From Apoda limacodes (Eukaryota; Arthropoda; Insecta; Lepidoptera; Limacodidae): a stretch of 64,000 bases of DNA. Every line of letters begins with the position of its first letter. The first letter of the stretch is position 1. The stretch lies in the NCBI GenBank assembly GCA_946406115.1, contig OX291542.1:2876959-2940958 (forward strand), in the 5' to 3' direction. The notes beneath the pieces were generated by a model. It saw only the letters and a program-made list of their open reading frames with translations, did not search any database and was not told where the DNA came from. Positions 34,681 through 46,722 of the stretch are shown piece by piece. The translations under genes were made by a program, and so were the position numbers.

Positions 34681-36675
34681 ATATACAAGCCAATGAATGA
34701 CTCACCAGAGATGCCCCCCACGAAGCTAGTTTTATAGGTGAGCTCTGTGACTATTATTGACTGGGTTTGACTTTTTCCTAATAAACCTTTATTAGGCAAA
34801 AGGGCAAAAGTTAAACCAAAAAAAAAAAACTTCCATCACCGAGGGCTAATCGCTTTTAAACAATACAATTTAAAAGAAAACTGGCTCACTGCAGACTTAG
34901 ATATTCATTCTTACAACATGTCCACAAATTTTCGTAGTGTTTGATTGGCAAGTGTCAAAAATAAGGGGGAAAATCACGCTACGAGTCCACGTGCATCGTG
35001 TTCTCTTAAAATGTCTAGTTTCCTATCTAAAGCGCGCTTAAGTATTACATTATGCAGTATAGTTTGTATGCAAACGTATTTAGAGGAACTAAGTTACCTT
35101 TTGTAAGAAAAAGTTATTATTATTATTTGCATAAAAGAAAGAAATATGTGTATATGGGAACCATGCCCGTGCACTGTAGCGCGAAAACCAAACATTATTA
35201 GGGAAATCAAAGTATGTATTGATTAGAAATATTTTGCTATACAATTTTACGTTTTATTATAAAATGCAGTTTTGAAGTATATAACGAGAAAAAATATACA
35301 AATTTATAAATATATACTTCATACCCCACCTCTTCTCTCAAGTAGCCTTCTTTGGAATCCAGTCACACGTACCAATGTATATTTTCGAAATTCCGGTGGA
35401 CTATTATGTAAATGTAAACTAATAAAATTACATATAACAAACACACAGCCCTACTCGTACCCCTGCCCCCCTGCCCCATGCCCCGCCACAAACACAAATA
35501 GAAATGTTGTATTTTGTATCAAAGTCAAAACCAAAGTACATTTTCTGGAGTTAGCGGTTGTTTTCCTTCCGCCGATAAAGGAAGAGATAATCCAACTATA
35601 GAATTATTATTACTATAGAAAAAAATATATATAATATATAGTCCTTTCTCGGGACTCAAACTATCTCCATGCCAAATTTCACATTAATCGATACAGCGGT
35701 TTAAGTGTAAAGAGGTAAAATACAGACAGAGTAACTTTCGCATTTATAATATAAACAAGCCAATGAATGACTCACCAGAGATGCCCCCCACGAAGCTAGT
35801 TTTATAGGTGAGCTCTGTGACTATTATTGACTGGGTTTGACTTTTTCCTAATAAACCTTTATTAGGCAAAAGGGCAAAAGTTAAACCAAAAAAAAAAAAC
35901 TTCCATCACCGAGGGCTAATCGCTTTTAAACAATACAATTTAAAAGAAAACTGGCTCACTGCAGACTTAGATATTCATTCTTACAACATGTCCACAAATT
36001 TTCGTAGTGTTTGATTGGCAAGTGTCAAAAATAAGGGGGAAAATCACGCTACGAGTCCACGTGCATCGTGTTCTCTTAAAATGTCTAGTTTCCTATCTAA
36101 AGCGCGCTTAAGTATTACATTATGCAGTATAGTTTGTATGCAAACGTATTTAGAGGAACTAAGTTACCTTTTGTAAGAAAAAGTTATTATTATTATTTGC
36201 ATAAAAGAAAGAAATATGTGTATATGGGAACCATGCCCGTGCACTGTAGCGCGAAAACCAAACATTATTAGGGAAATCAAAGTATGTATTGATTAGAAAT
36301 ATTTTGCTATACAATTTTACGTTTTATTATAAAATGCAGTTTTGAAGTATATAACGAGAAAAAATATACAAATTTATAAATATATACTTCATACCCCACC
36401 TCTTCTCTCAAGTAGCCTTCTTTGGAATCCAGTCACACGTACCAATGTATATTTTCGAAATTCCGGTGGACTATTATGTAAATGTAAACTAATAAAATTA
36501 CATATAACAAACACACAGCCCTACTCGTACCCCTGCCCCCCTGCCCCATGCCCCGCCACAAACACAAATAGAAATGTTGTATTTTGTATCAAAGTCAAAA
36601 CCAAAGTACATTTTCTGGAGTTAGCGGTTGTTTTCCTTCCGCCGATAAAGGAAGAGATAATCCAACTATAGAATT
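34544..36675. repeat. Tandem duplication, two units of 1062 bp (34544-35605, 35614-36675)
   Basis: The units are shifted by 1070 bp and differ at one base that I noticed (34685, T versus A). An 8-bp spacer separates them. TATAGAA occurs at both unit starts and at the unit ends, suggesting microhomology at the breakpoints. The identical 109-codon frames at 35272 and 36342 have no recognisable domain and are probably not genes. Confidence 0.95.
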
Positions 36676-37056
36676 TTATACGTATGACCTAGTTTCAGGA
36701 GCTCGTGACCTAGATACATTACATTTCAGAAATTATATTTAAAGAAATCAACATTGAGCGTGATCAGTTCCTGAAAATATTAACAGTAGAGTGGCCACTA
36801 GGTCCGTAACGTCCACCAAAACGCAATAGGTCAGCACCATAATATATAATAGGTAATAAGTTTCTTCCTACAAGGAAGCCTGCGCGGCACATGCTGTTAC
36901 CCTGCAGTAACACGTACTAATTATGTAAGTACGTGCATGACATGGGTCAAGTTACTTTGCACGGATTGGTTAATTATTGCGACGTGGGTAAGTGTGCGTG
37001 CGAGATATAAATAGTTTCGGAACGGCGTTAATAACATATATGAATTGTAAACTCAC

Positions 37057-37865
37057 CCCCAAGCAGTATTAAAATCCAATTTACACACGTTCATACAAAT
37101 ATTCCTCCGCTGTTCTGCTTTGAACTTCGCAAGTTTCTCTTCAAAGATCTCTTTACAAGATCTTCTGTTTTTCTGGCAACATTCTTTATTCGCGAAACTC
37201 GCTGCTATTTCGTTCTGCATGCTTTTAAACTGTTTTAAATTAGTTTTCTTCTCGGTACTCTCGATTGCTGGAAGTGAAGGAGATTGGTTGCCTAACTGTG
37301 GGATCTCCTGGCAAGTCTCAAAGTCATAGTTGATGAGTGGGGACGATCTATCGGAGGGAGAAAAGGTATAGTCTGAGTTCGGGGTGTAAGTCCTTGGCGA
37401 CAGATGGAAGTCTGACAAGGGACTTCCTAAATTGACCGATCCAGGAGGGGTCAAGTACAATGAATTTTCTTCGGGTTGAATGAAAGAAGTTAATTCTTTT
37501 CGACAGGAAAACATGTTTTCTGGAGAATTTGGGAAATTTGCAGTGTTAAGGATTTCTGGTACTGGTTGCAATATGCCGAAATCATCGAGGATATGTTCTG
37601 CGTTACCCGGCATTGGCTCATCCGGAGGTATAATTTGGAATTGATCCTGCAACAAGTTTGGGTAGCTGACATATTTTGCGACCGGATTTTGACAATCATC
37701 ACGGATCAGTTCTTTGAATATGTTGAACGTTTCGTCTATGTCGAGCTCCTGGCCGTGTTCCTTGGAGCTCCTGTAGAGTTCCGACAGTGCCTCGTCTAGT
37801 TTCACTTGGGAGTCGTCGACTTCTGTCACTCGACCACCAGAGAAAGTCTGTTTGTTCACTTTGAT
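37057..37865 (-). CDS. Relish/IkB-like ankyrin gene, large Ser/Pro-rich linker exon
   Basis: Acceptor TATTTCACAG precedes 37865 and donor GTGAGT follows 37057. The exon enters in phase 0 and leaves in phase 2, encoding 269 residues. It starts IKVNKQTFSGGRVTEVDD, with an acidic helical stretch (LDEALSELYRSSKEHGQELD). A Ser/Pro/Thr-rich region follows (LYLTPPGSVNLGSPLSDFHL, DYTFSPSDRSSPLI) with several SP/TP sites, then a Cys- and Lys-rich end (ECCQKNRRSCKEIFEEKLAK). Insect Relish proteins have such a disordered, proteolytically cleaved linker between the Rel domain and the ankyrin repeats. I cannot point to a definite Dredd cleavage motif. It joins in frame to exons on both sides. Confidence 0.8.
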
Positions 37866-37889
37866 CTGTGAAATAAAAAGTAAAAATAT

Positions 37890-38165
37890 AAAAGCGGTCA
37901 AGTGCGTGTCGGACTTCGCACATTCAGGGTTGCGTTACAAATTTATAATAAAGGCCGTCTGAATGGTAGAATTATTTATTAAGTACTAGGCGAGTGAAAA
38001 GTGTTGTACGGCTTTTGGTCAACAAGATGTTTATACTGTGAAAATTTGAAGCCTGTAGCTCCAACCGATTGGCTGTACAACCTGTGTAACAGACGACGGA
38101 CAGACGGACATGTGGGTGACAGCAATAGGGCTCTGTTTGGGCTCCACTTGGGTACGAAACACTAA
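37890..38165 (-). repeat. Dispersed repeat related to 17073-17993
   Basis: It starts AAGCGGTCAAGTGCGTGTCG, contains GGGTTGCGTTAC and GACGGACAGACGGACATG, and ends GGGTACGAAACAC. These are the landmark ends of the element at 17073 in the opposite orientation. It begins only about 25 bp from the splice acceptor at 37866. Confidence 0.5.
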
Positions 38166-40262
38166 AAAAGAATAACAAAAAGCATTAATTAGATTTTAAG
38201 TGTCTAGTAGCTAGACCGCAAAACAGTCCGTCCATCCATATGTAGCATGAACATGAAAATGAAAGGGCTTTACAAGAAAAAAAGAAGGAGAATCAAGTTA
38301 TCAGCTCCACAAGTCGTTTATTTTATGTAAATCCTTTCGGACCGTAAACTATTTTTTAATTTTCTCTTTAATTTGCAATCTGTTGAAAGTTATATCTTGG
38401 CATAATTCTATACATCGATTTTTAAAAAATCATAATCAAGGCGCATTAAAATTTGCAGAAAATAACATCGAAAAGCATCTGTTTTGAAATCATCCTGTAA
38501 AAGGATAATTAGAATAATTAAAGCAATTACCTATTTTGTGAATATAATTTTGTGCCGCGGAGTTCAAATTATCAAAAATCTTATTTCGAAGGAGTAACGG
38601 TGCACTGGTATAATAGTTTGTATGGGATGTGGTTTAAATAGCGTGGATAAGACCGTGAGAAAGCTGAATAGTTCCAACATAACAGTTTTTGCCTTCTCCG
38701 CAATCGAGTAAGACACGCTCATTTCGCTCACGAGCATCTTTGTCAGATTGTTCCTGTGCAGCAGTATTGTCAACTCAAGAGCATTGACATTTGCACACTT
38801 TTTGCGTGTCTGGTGCAATCTTGCGTTGTGTCTGTATTTTTTGCGCTCGCGACTAAAACATCCTAACTTTTTACAACGAGTAGGCTTTTGAAATACGATA
38901 ATAAGAAGAGTGATTCAAACATTTCGCCGAGTATTGTCTCTTAGTCGCTATTTTCGGTCTTCTATTTTTGGTATATTATATTTCAAAGTCACACGCACAC
39001 TCTCACACACTGAGAGACAGAAAAATATTCATGCCCCTCCCGGAATACGAACCCAGATCGCGAGTCGGAGAAAACTAAGAAAAACAGAAGATTGAAAAGC
39101 ATGAACACGAAATGATTAGTAGTAAGGCAGCTACTTCTTTATATAAATACAATAATCTGGTGATAAACATAGCTGTTACTACTTTTGTTACGAGCAGGTA
39201 TATGACAGCGGTCCTTAAGCTAAGTCAGAGGTGTAGAGCGGCTTCCAGTTTTGACAGTTTTAATTTTTTTGTTTCAACTAACATCTTTAATTCACTAGCA
39301 CTAGTTTTGTGACTATGGTAAAGAGCGCTTTATGATAAAATCACGTTTTGAGTAGCGACATGACAACTATAGTTACGGATATAAGTGTAATAAACTTTGT
39401 ATGGAAAAAAGACGTTTAGATACGCCTTAAGTGACAGAGTGGTATAGTATATTTAATAAATCGTGACCTGCAGCTCAACGGCTCATTGGTTCGGAGCGGC
39501 ATATTGCGCCCCGGTTTACAACTGAGTTACCCATATCTACAGAAGTCTCACCCCGTTCGTCGGCTCCCGCACAACACGCGTAAATATGTACGGAAGTGTA
39601 CTTAAAATCATAAAAGTCATTTAGTGCAAGACAATTAATTAGTCCCCTCTTTTATTCGCATTAGATAACCGCTAAAATATAGTTAACCGCTTGGGTCAAT
39701 GACATTATGCGGCAAAGCGCGCTTTTCAATGGCTAGGGTTGCCGTTGAAAAGCGCGTAGGACAATGGCGCACGCGGCCTTGGCGCGACCGCTTAGAAATC
39801 ACACGTCTTATCAGCGGCGAGCACACATCACGCAGCCACGCATTGGATTTGAGTGGCGCCAACCGGCAGCACGGTCGCACGTACGCATTCATACCTAACC
39901 TTTGGAGTACACCACGCCCTCTTATAGCGTAGACAGCATTCTCGTTCTTAAGAGAGCTGCGCGTGCGCCAGTAGTACATATCTACAGACATAGGACGTCA
40001 GTAAAAAAATATTATTCAATTACAATTCGCTCAGATAGATTTTTTTATTATTTTTATACCACTAAGGTGCCAAACAAGCATACGATCCGCCTGATGTTCA
40101 GCGGTTACCGTAGCCTATGAGTATGTACGCTTGCAACAGACTATTCTTACCTTTATTTTATTACATGGAAAGAACTTATCAAAAGTTAATTTTGGTGCAA
40201 GTTTTATTGTTATGCAATAAAAATTAACGAAGGTACAGTATCTTAATATTAAGTTTTTAATA
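38166..40262. other. Intron stretch with minor repeats
   Basis: Contents: a SINE-like B box at about 39040-39056 (CCCGGAATACGAACCCAG, minus strand), a GC-rich block at 39440-39960 with a 12-bp hairpin at 39718-39756 (CGCGCTTTTCAA and its complement), and a LINE A tail piece at 40049-40135. The frames here (38564-38818, 39683-39991) lack domains. Confidence 0.45.
40049..40135 (-). mobile_element. LINE A tail-only fragment
   Basis: TTTATACCACTAAGGTGCCA, followed by CAAACAAGC, CGCCTGATG and CGTAGCCTATG, matches the reverse complement of the last roughly 80 bp of LINE A. Similar pieces are at 18147-18200, 41620-41680 and 53837-53880. Confidence 0.6.
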
Positions 40263-40266
40263 TTAA

Positions 40267-40640
40267 GAGGATACAATTCGCGGCGCCTCGCAGCGGGGTT
40301 CATACAAACGAATTTTTCACTTATTTTTGACACTTGCCGATCAAACACCACGAAATTTTGAAGACATGTTCTAGTAATACATATCTCGGTCTGCAGTGTG
40401 CCAGTTTTCTATAAAATTTTATAGTTCAAAAGTTATACAGGATTCTAGTTTTTCATACAAATGGTTTTAAAGATTTCTAGTTAATAGAACGTTTAACAAG
40501 ATTTTGGAAAAACCACAGACATAGGTATTTGGCTTGGGATTATGGCTAAGAAATTTCACAGTAATTGATCAGTAAATGTCAAAAACAAATAAGAAATTCG
40601 TTTGTATGAAGCCCGCTGCGAGGCGCCGCGAAGTATATCC
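40267..40640. mobile_element. MITE with TTAA flanks, copy 1
   Basis: 374 bp bounded by TTAA (40263-40266 and 40641-40644). The left end GAGGATACAATTCGCGGCGC and the right end (reverse complement GGATATACTTCGCGGCGCC) form terminal inverted repeats of about 65 bp, running through GAGCCCGC-type and CATACAAACGAATTT blocks to TGACA. No coding capacity. TTAA duplication is characteristic of piggyBac-type integration. Confidence 0.75.
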
Positions 40641-40644
40641 TTAA

Positions 40645-42450
40645 ATCTTGAGACCTAGCATAAGTGGCGCGGAGTTGATTGACGTCACGACCCACGCGAT
40701 GAACACGCACTAATCTGCAAATCGAAGTGGGTAAAATGTTTTATGTAAGTACTAGTTTATTATTGTATGTATGTACCGGAAAAAATATTTAAGAAGCTGC
40801 TTTAAAAAATAAAAGCGCAACTTGTCTCGGCATATTTTATTCGGTTTATTCTTATAACCCTTAAATTTTGCAATGAAGTATTATTTTTACTTCATTATTA
40901 ATCAACGTAATTTATATATATATATATATATATGTATACATATGTATAATGAATATTTTGCTGTAAACTTTTGGATATACCTATTCTTGGCTGATTAACT
41001 CACATTTGGCAAGTTCTACATTACTAATATTACTTATGTTATATAAAGGCTTTTAAAATTATGTATACTATAATTTGTGAATTTGCTGTAAATTTCTCTT
41101 GAAAATATATAAAAATAAAATAAAAATTATTTAACGACGTAACAAGTTTTATTTAAGATTCCTTTTTATCGAATATGAGTTGCGATGAAAAAAGTTGCAG
41201 AACACTTTGTTATCTACTTGATTAATATTTAATGTCGCGTCTGTTTGGAAAGCTCCTTGGAAAGACGTAGGATCTTGTTTTTTTCATTAGAACAGATATT
41301 ATTGTCTCCTGTGAGCGACTACGAGACAGTGACGTACGTTTTCAAGACTGTCAACAGATAATGAGTGGTCCCATTCCTCCGGTACACATTTTGCGTTTTA
41401 TCTGAATTCCTACGTACGATAGGTACCTAGGTAACTTCGGACTTTAAAAGAGGGTAATTAAAAAAATCCAGTTCGGCTGCACAGAGCTCTATAGGAAAAT
41501 CGGGTAACATTTTTATGTACTTAATATAAAAGTCTGTAACTAATATGTGCTTCCATATAATAATATGAACTATACGAGTGTCAAGATGAGGATAAAGACT
41601 TTTTTGAATCTTATCAGTTTTTATACCACACAGGTGACAAACAAGCTAACGACACACCTTATGCTAAGCGGATAACTGAAACAACAAAACTGAATCCTTC
41701 AGCCATTTTGCATCGATTCGAATAACATTTTCCGGATGGAACCGCCGCCACAAAATTTTTAAGCGTATAGACTAATTGCGTAAGTGCACTACATTGTGTG
41801 GGGTGTCATTGGACAGATCTTCTAATGCTGGCACTTCACTTGGCTATTTGTGTTTGCATATTTGCTTATTTGGCAAATAAGTGCCACGTGTAGACGGTAT
41901 AGTTATTGGGATGCTGTGGGATATTGCTTTAGAACTTTGTCAGTCGTCAAACTCAGATGCGTGAAGAGTCTAGCTATATGAAAGTGGCCGCCGTGATCTA
42001 CGCGCACCTATTATATCGACAGGTCCCTGTCTTCAAGGTTGACAAAGGCCTGACTGATAACGGCGGCGACAGCAGATATCCTCCCGGACGAACATATATA
42101 CACGACTCACAAGATTGTACTCGAGTTTGTAGCCGGAAAAGTGAAGGATATAATGTATCGGCCGGTCAGGATATCTGCGTCTCCGTTAATTATTAATACA
42201 ATCAATTGATACGTTTAATGCTATGTGAGCACACGCGTTGCAGATCCTACTATAACATGGACTGAGGAAAAATTTACATAAATCGATTAGTTGACATTAT
42301 TGCCTCATTGCATATTTTGCTTAATTGTTGTTTTCGTACACGAAAATTGATAACTATAGAGATAACTCATCAAGTTTTATTTGAATTTCAGACTGGCACA
42401 ACAAAAAGGATGGGCCATTAATTTTTTTTTTTTTTTTATTAAATAAATCC
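40645..42450. other. Intron stretch, no exon seen
   Basis: Contents: an (AT)n run at 40913-40932, a LINE A tail at 41620-41680, and a GC-richer open frame at 41957-42196 containing 11-bp inverted repeats (GCAGATATCCT at 42072, AGGATATCTGC at 42168). The repeat shared with 18586-18710 is at 42219-42330. Confidence 0.45.
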
Positions 42451-42452
42451 TC

Positions 42453-42503
42453 CTCCATTCACCGCGTAAAAAAGAAATCGACATTTTTACGCGGTGAATG
42501 GAG
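42453..42503. repeat. Perfect 20-bp inverted repeat (hairpin)
   Basis: CTCCATTCACCGCGTAAAAA (42453-42472) and its exact reverse complement (42484-42503) are separated by 11 bases. A further AACGCGGTGAATTAGC at 42835-42850 repeats the core, so this is probably an end of an undefined element spanning about 42450-42850. Confidence 0.8.
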
Positions 42504-42865
42504 TTTTGGCGCGAATCTTAAGAAGAAGTGGTGTTTTTTACTGTTTAATTTTTCTAAATTCATTTAGTGACTTTCGATGTATATATTTTAGCAATGTTTT
42601 ACGGAAGCGTGGAAGGCTCATGAATAGTGAATTATGAAGAAATAAGCAGTACATGACGCGCAATGTCTGAGGATCCACACCAAATCTCCCGCCCAATCTT
42701 GGGACTTGAAAACGAGGACGCGCGGTAACGCCCGCGCCACGATACGATAAATATAATTGACTTTGACTCTAGCAAATGTATAAATGGTCTGCTAAGACCG
42801 TGCGAGCCATTATAATATTAAAAAAAAAAAAAAAACGCGGTGAATTAGCAGCAAAATTACATTAA

Positions 42866-43251
42866 GAGGATACACTTCGCAGCGCCTTACAGCGGGCTTC
42901 ATACAAATGAATTTCTCATTTGTTTTTTACATTTACTGATCAATTACTGTGAAATTTCTAGTTCATAATCCCAAGCCGAATACCTATGTCTGTTGTTTTT
43001 TTAAATCTTGTAAAATGTTCTATTAACTAAAAAACTTTTTTAAATCCATTTGTATGAAAAACTAGAATCCTATATAACTTTTGAACTATAAAATTTGATA
43101 GAAAACTGGCACACTGCAGACCTAGATATTTATTACTAGAACATGTCTTCAAAATTTCGTGGTGTTTGATCGGCAAGTGTCAAAAATAAGTGAATAATTC
43201 GTTCGTTCATTCGTATGAAGCCCGCTGCGAGGAGCCGCGACGTGTATCCTC
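42866..43251. mobile_element. MITE with TTAA flanks, copy 2 (opposite internal orientation)
   Basis: 386 bp bounded by TTAA (42862-42865, 43252-43255). The ends GAGGATACACTTCGCAGCGC and GGATACACGTCGCGGCTCC (reverse complement of the right end) match copy 1 at 40267-40640. The middle (ACTGCAGACCTAGATAT) runs in the opposite direction relative to copy 1. Part of this middle also occurs in the 1.06-kb duplicated unit. Confidence 0.75.
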
Positions 43252-43623
43252 TTAACTATTTTTATTATTGTCAATATATTTAGTTTTTTAACATGCATGT
43301 TTGAGAAGCACTCTGCTATGCCTCGGCCCGCATACTCACGATCGCCCTGTTATGCTGCGTTTGCGGGTGAGTAATGTACTATAAAATCAGAATTTCCACA
43401 ATGTTACAAAATGCGTTTATTGACGCATCGAATCGAATTATGCGTGGAAAACAGCAGTGAAAAACGGACAGGGGAAGAACTTACAAACGCATAAAACTTG
43501 TGAAATCGTTCACCTGATTCTCGTGATCTATCATCACTTACAGATAGATCATTTTGAATTCGAGTTATATTTAATTTGGCTTGTTAATCGCGGTAACTGT
43601 GTAAGTCGTATTCTTAAAATCAG

Positions 43624-44260
43624 TAGCAGTAGAGATGGAATGTGGCACGGAAAGTGGTATAAAAAGGAGTCAGAATTAGTAACATTAGTTGACGGCTAAA
43701 TAGTTTTGATTTGGGGTGGGGGAAGTGGGTGCTTTCAATCCCTTTTTTTTCTGTTACAAAATTATACAGTCACATAAAAATGTTCGTTACAAACATTTCT
43801 AGTAGCGATGGGCTCTATCGATCATCAAAATAGGAAGTTAATAGGGAAACTCCCCTTTTTGAAAAAAAGGGAGGCGCAAGAGGGGTTTTTGTGACCCTTA
43901 TTTTTTTGGCGTCATAAGTTATTAAAACCGGAAATCATATAGACTCCTTTTAGAAAAAAAAAAGGATCGCAACAGGAGTTTTGTGACCCAAAAGTTGTTA
44001 AAATGGGGAATCATAAGGACTGCTTTCTGAAAAAAGAGGGATACCCATTTTAATGACTTTTGTGAATTCCCTCTTAAATAAGAGCGGTCAAAATAAATCC
44101 GTCTTGGCGCCCCCCTTTTTTTTAAAATGGGACCACCCCTTTTTTCTCTATAACTTCCCATTTTGATAATAACCCCAACGAAAAGTATTGAGCTTCACTC
44201 ACTAATTCTGACTCTTTTTCATACCTCTTTCCGTGCGACATCCCATCTCTACCGCTACCG
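43624..44260. mobile_element. Fold-back element with two nested inverted-repeat blocks
   Basis: Outer arms of about 55-60 bp: 43624-43682 (GCACGGAAAGTGGTATAAAA) and 44198-44260 (complement GCACGGAAAGAGGTATGAAA). Inner arms: about 43817-43880 (CATCAAAATAGGAAGTTA) and about 44105-44172 (TAACTTCCCATTTTGATAA). No reading frame of note. The whole would fold into one long imperfect stem. Confidence 0.7.
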
Positions 44261-45479
44261 ACCACTCAATGCATGTCGACAGCTAGTGTACGACATATGC
44301 CTAAAGAGAGGTTCCAAGAATACGAAAAACTATTTGCAAACGATATCCGCAATGTTTGTTCGATATATCTAGTACATTAACAAGCAATGAATAAATCAAT
44401 TAAACAAATCTTGAATTCGAGATTATCTCTTTCAGCGCGAGAATCAGGCCCCAGGATCACCGCAAATAATTCCATTGAAAATTTTAAATTTAGCGAATTA
44501 TAAATGTATAGAATAATCAAATTCCTGTTATACTGTTGAATAATTCTAGAGGAAAACTAAAAAACTTTTGGTCGTAATAGGAGATCTCTTGAAATACCAG
44601 ACTAATTTTAAAATTTCTTTTTACTTTAGGTAGTGTAATTATCTGAAAGAAACATAGGCTACAAGACACCAAGCTTAGATCAATAGGAGCTATAAAGTAA
44701 AGTAAAAAAGGCTTTAAAAAAATGGAGGAAATGTTCCTTCTAAGACCTTTCATGGCGTGCGCTGTGTAAATAGTTACACTTATTACAAGCCAAAGATTAC
44801 TTATACGTCTAGATACCGTGTTCGGGCACACAAAACGAGCCGATTCGAGTACCTGAATTTTAAGGTACTTGCCGTCACACGACATCATACGTAATCAGTG
44901 CGTCGACGCGAACTGTGCTGTGTAAAGTAATAAAAATGTCGATTTGTGCAATAAAATCGTGCTAAACTATTGACAAAAAAAAGGTTGATGATAAAAATCA
45001 CCGTTCACAAGTTATGACACTAAATTTGAGATACAAACTACGTTTTCAAAATAATTATTCGTAAAACAAACAACAAATGTTTTTCCGTCTGTGTTGCCAA
45101 GTCTGTAGGTACGTTCATTTCCCATCCCAAGTTAAGTAAGGCGAATACTGAAACGACAATACATATTTTTTACCTTACGTCACTTACATACATTACACTA
45201 TTTCAGGTTGATATAGTATTTATGTATTGATGACTCCTGTGACACATTGTATCTATAGAACATAAACCTTTACTCCGGACCACTGCAATGTTTAAATAAA
45301 AAAAACATAACAGTTAGATGTAAATATCAATAGAAAAAGTAGTACCTACTTATCATGTATTTTATGAACTATGAAGTTAATTAATTACCGTATCTTAAAA
45401 TACATAAATAATTAGATAAAATATAATTTCTTTACAAGGAACTGTGACGTGAATTTCACGTTTTGGACTCTTTATATAA
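44261..45479. other. Intron stretch, no exon seen
   Basis: The minus frame at 44517-44888 (123 codons) contains AHAMKGLRRN. The underlying DNA (CATGGCGTGCGCTGTGTAAA) recurs in altered form near 57530 and 49580, so it is a dispersed repeat rather than a gene. Confidence 0.45.
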
Positions 45480-46023
45480 AACTAGCTTTTGCCAGCGGCT
45501 TCGCCCGCCCTAATTTTGGTTATCGGTATAGAATTCTTACGGCAACTCCTCAATAATAAAAAAAAACACAGAAGGTAAAATATTTTTAAAGAATACCTAC
45601 CGCCCCGCCCCCTCATGACTGCCCGCCGGCCTCGCATATCATTAATGCGCGCGCAATACTTGATAATTATTTTGCTGCCATGTTATTTTAAAACTGCGAT
45701 ATCTCCGAAGATATTCATTGAAATCAAATGATGAACAGGGTAATTTTGTTTTAAATTAAATGCTTGTGATGAATAACGTATTTATTTGGATAAAGATTAA
45801 TATCATGTTTATAAAAACACCTTCACAAATAATGCATTATTTTAGAACAAATATAGTTAGCATAAAAAAGGTTAAAGTGAGCCAACCTTAAAATATAGAC
45901 ATATGCTGTCGCGGACTTTTTTTTAGAACGTTTATAGGGGAACAATTATGTTTTACATGATTTTTGCGAACTCTAACTGTTTACTCAGCGCACGCAGCGG
46001 ATGCTCTCAAAAGGATAAAAAAA

Positions 46024-46407
46024 CCCCGATTTTGAAAAATTTTTCATTAGTGCTCCGCTCCTACTTGTGTTAGTGTGATGATGATATATAGCCTTTAACC
46101 TTCCTCGATAAAAAGGCTATCCAACACTGAAAGAATTTTTGAAATCCGCCCAGTAGTTCCTGAGATTAGCGCGTTCAAACAAACAAACTCTTCAGCTTTA
46201 TATATTAGTATAGAAAAGAACCCTGATTTTGAAACATTTCTCATTAGTGCTCCGCTCCTATTTGTGTTAGCGTGATGATATATAGCATATAACCTTCCTC
46301 GATAAATGGGCTATCCAACATTGAAAGAATTTTTAAAATCTGACCAGTTGTTCCTGAGATTAGCGCGTTCAAACAAACAAACTCTTCAGCTTAATATATT
46401 AGTATAG
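46024..46407 (+). repeat. Two direct copies (about 190 bp) of an RTE-type 3' tail
   Basis: 46024-46213 and 46221-46407 share ATTAGTGCTCCGCTCCTA, CTTCCTCGATAAA, TTCCTGAGATTAGCGCGTTC and AAACAAACAAACTCTTCAGC, ending TATTAGTATAG. The region 45480-45560 (ACTAGCTTTTGCCAGCGGCT) is the 5' landmark of the same kind of element. Confidence 0.7.
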
Positions 46408-46722
46408 ATTTCAACTTTAGTAACCTAATACTAGGTACTTTATTAGCAAGATGGTGTACGCACACGCGCCACTGGGTGTGTAAAATTATAGGGCGAGTGT
46501 AATAGGCATTGTTTTTGTAATATTCTGTGACAATCAGTTATATAAGTTATTCATTTAATATATGTTACTCATTTAATCTTAATATATATAAATCTCGTGT
46601 CACAATGTTTGTATATAATGTACTTGTAATGAGTTTTGTTTGATTTTCTTTTGGATAACTAATAAAATGTTAAACTAAAATCTTTTAATTTTATTGATTA
46701 TTTTTAAATAACATATTATATA

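Noticed and set aside
35272..36671. Two identical 109-codon frames
   Set aside because: They are copies within the 1.06-kb tandem duplication; composition is AT/CCCC-driven and no domain is visible.
44517..44888. 123-codon minus frame, considered as an exon of the ankyrin gene
   Set aside because: No splice sites in phase, and the DNA recurs at other places in the window as a dispersed repeat.
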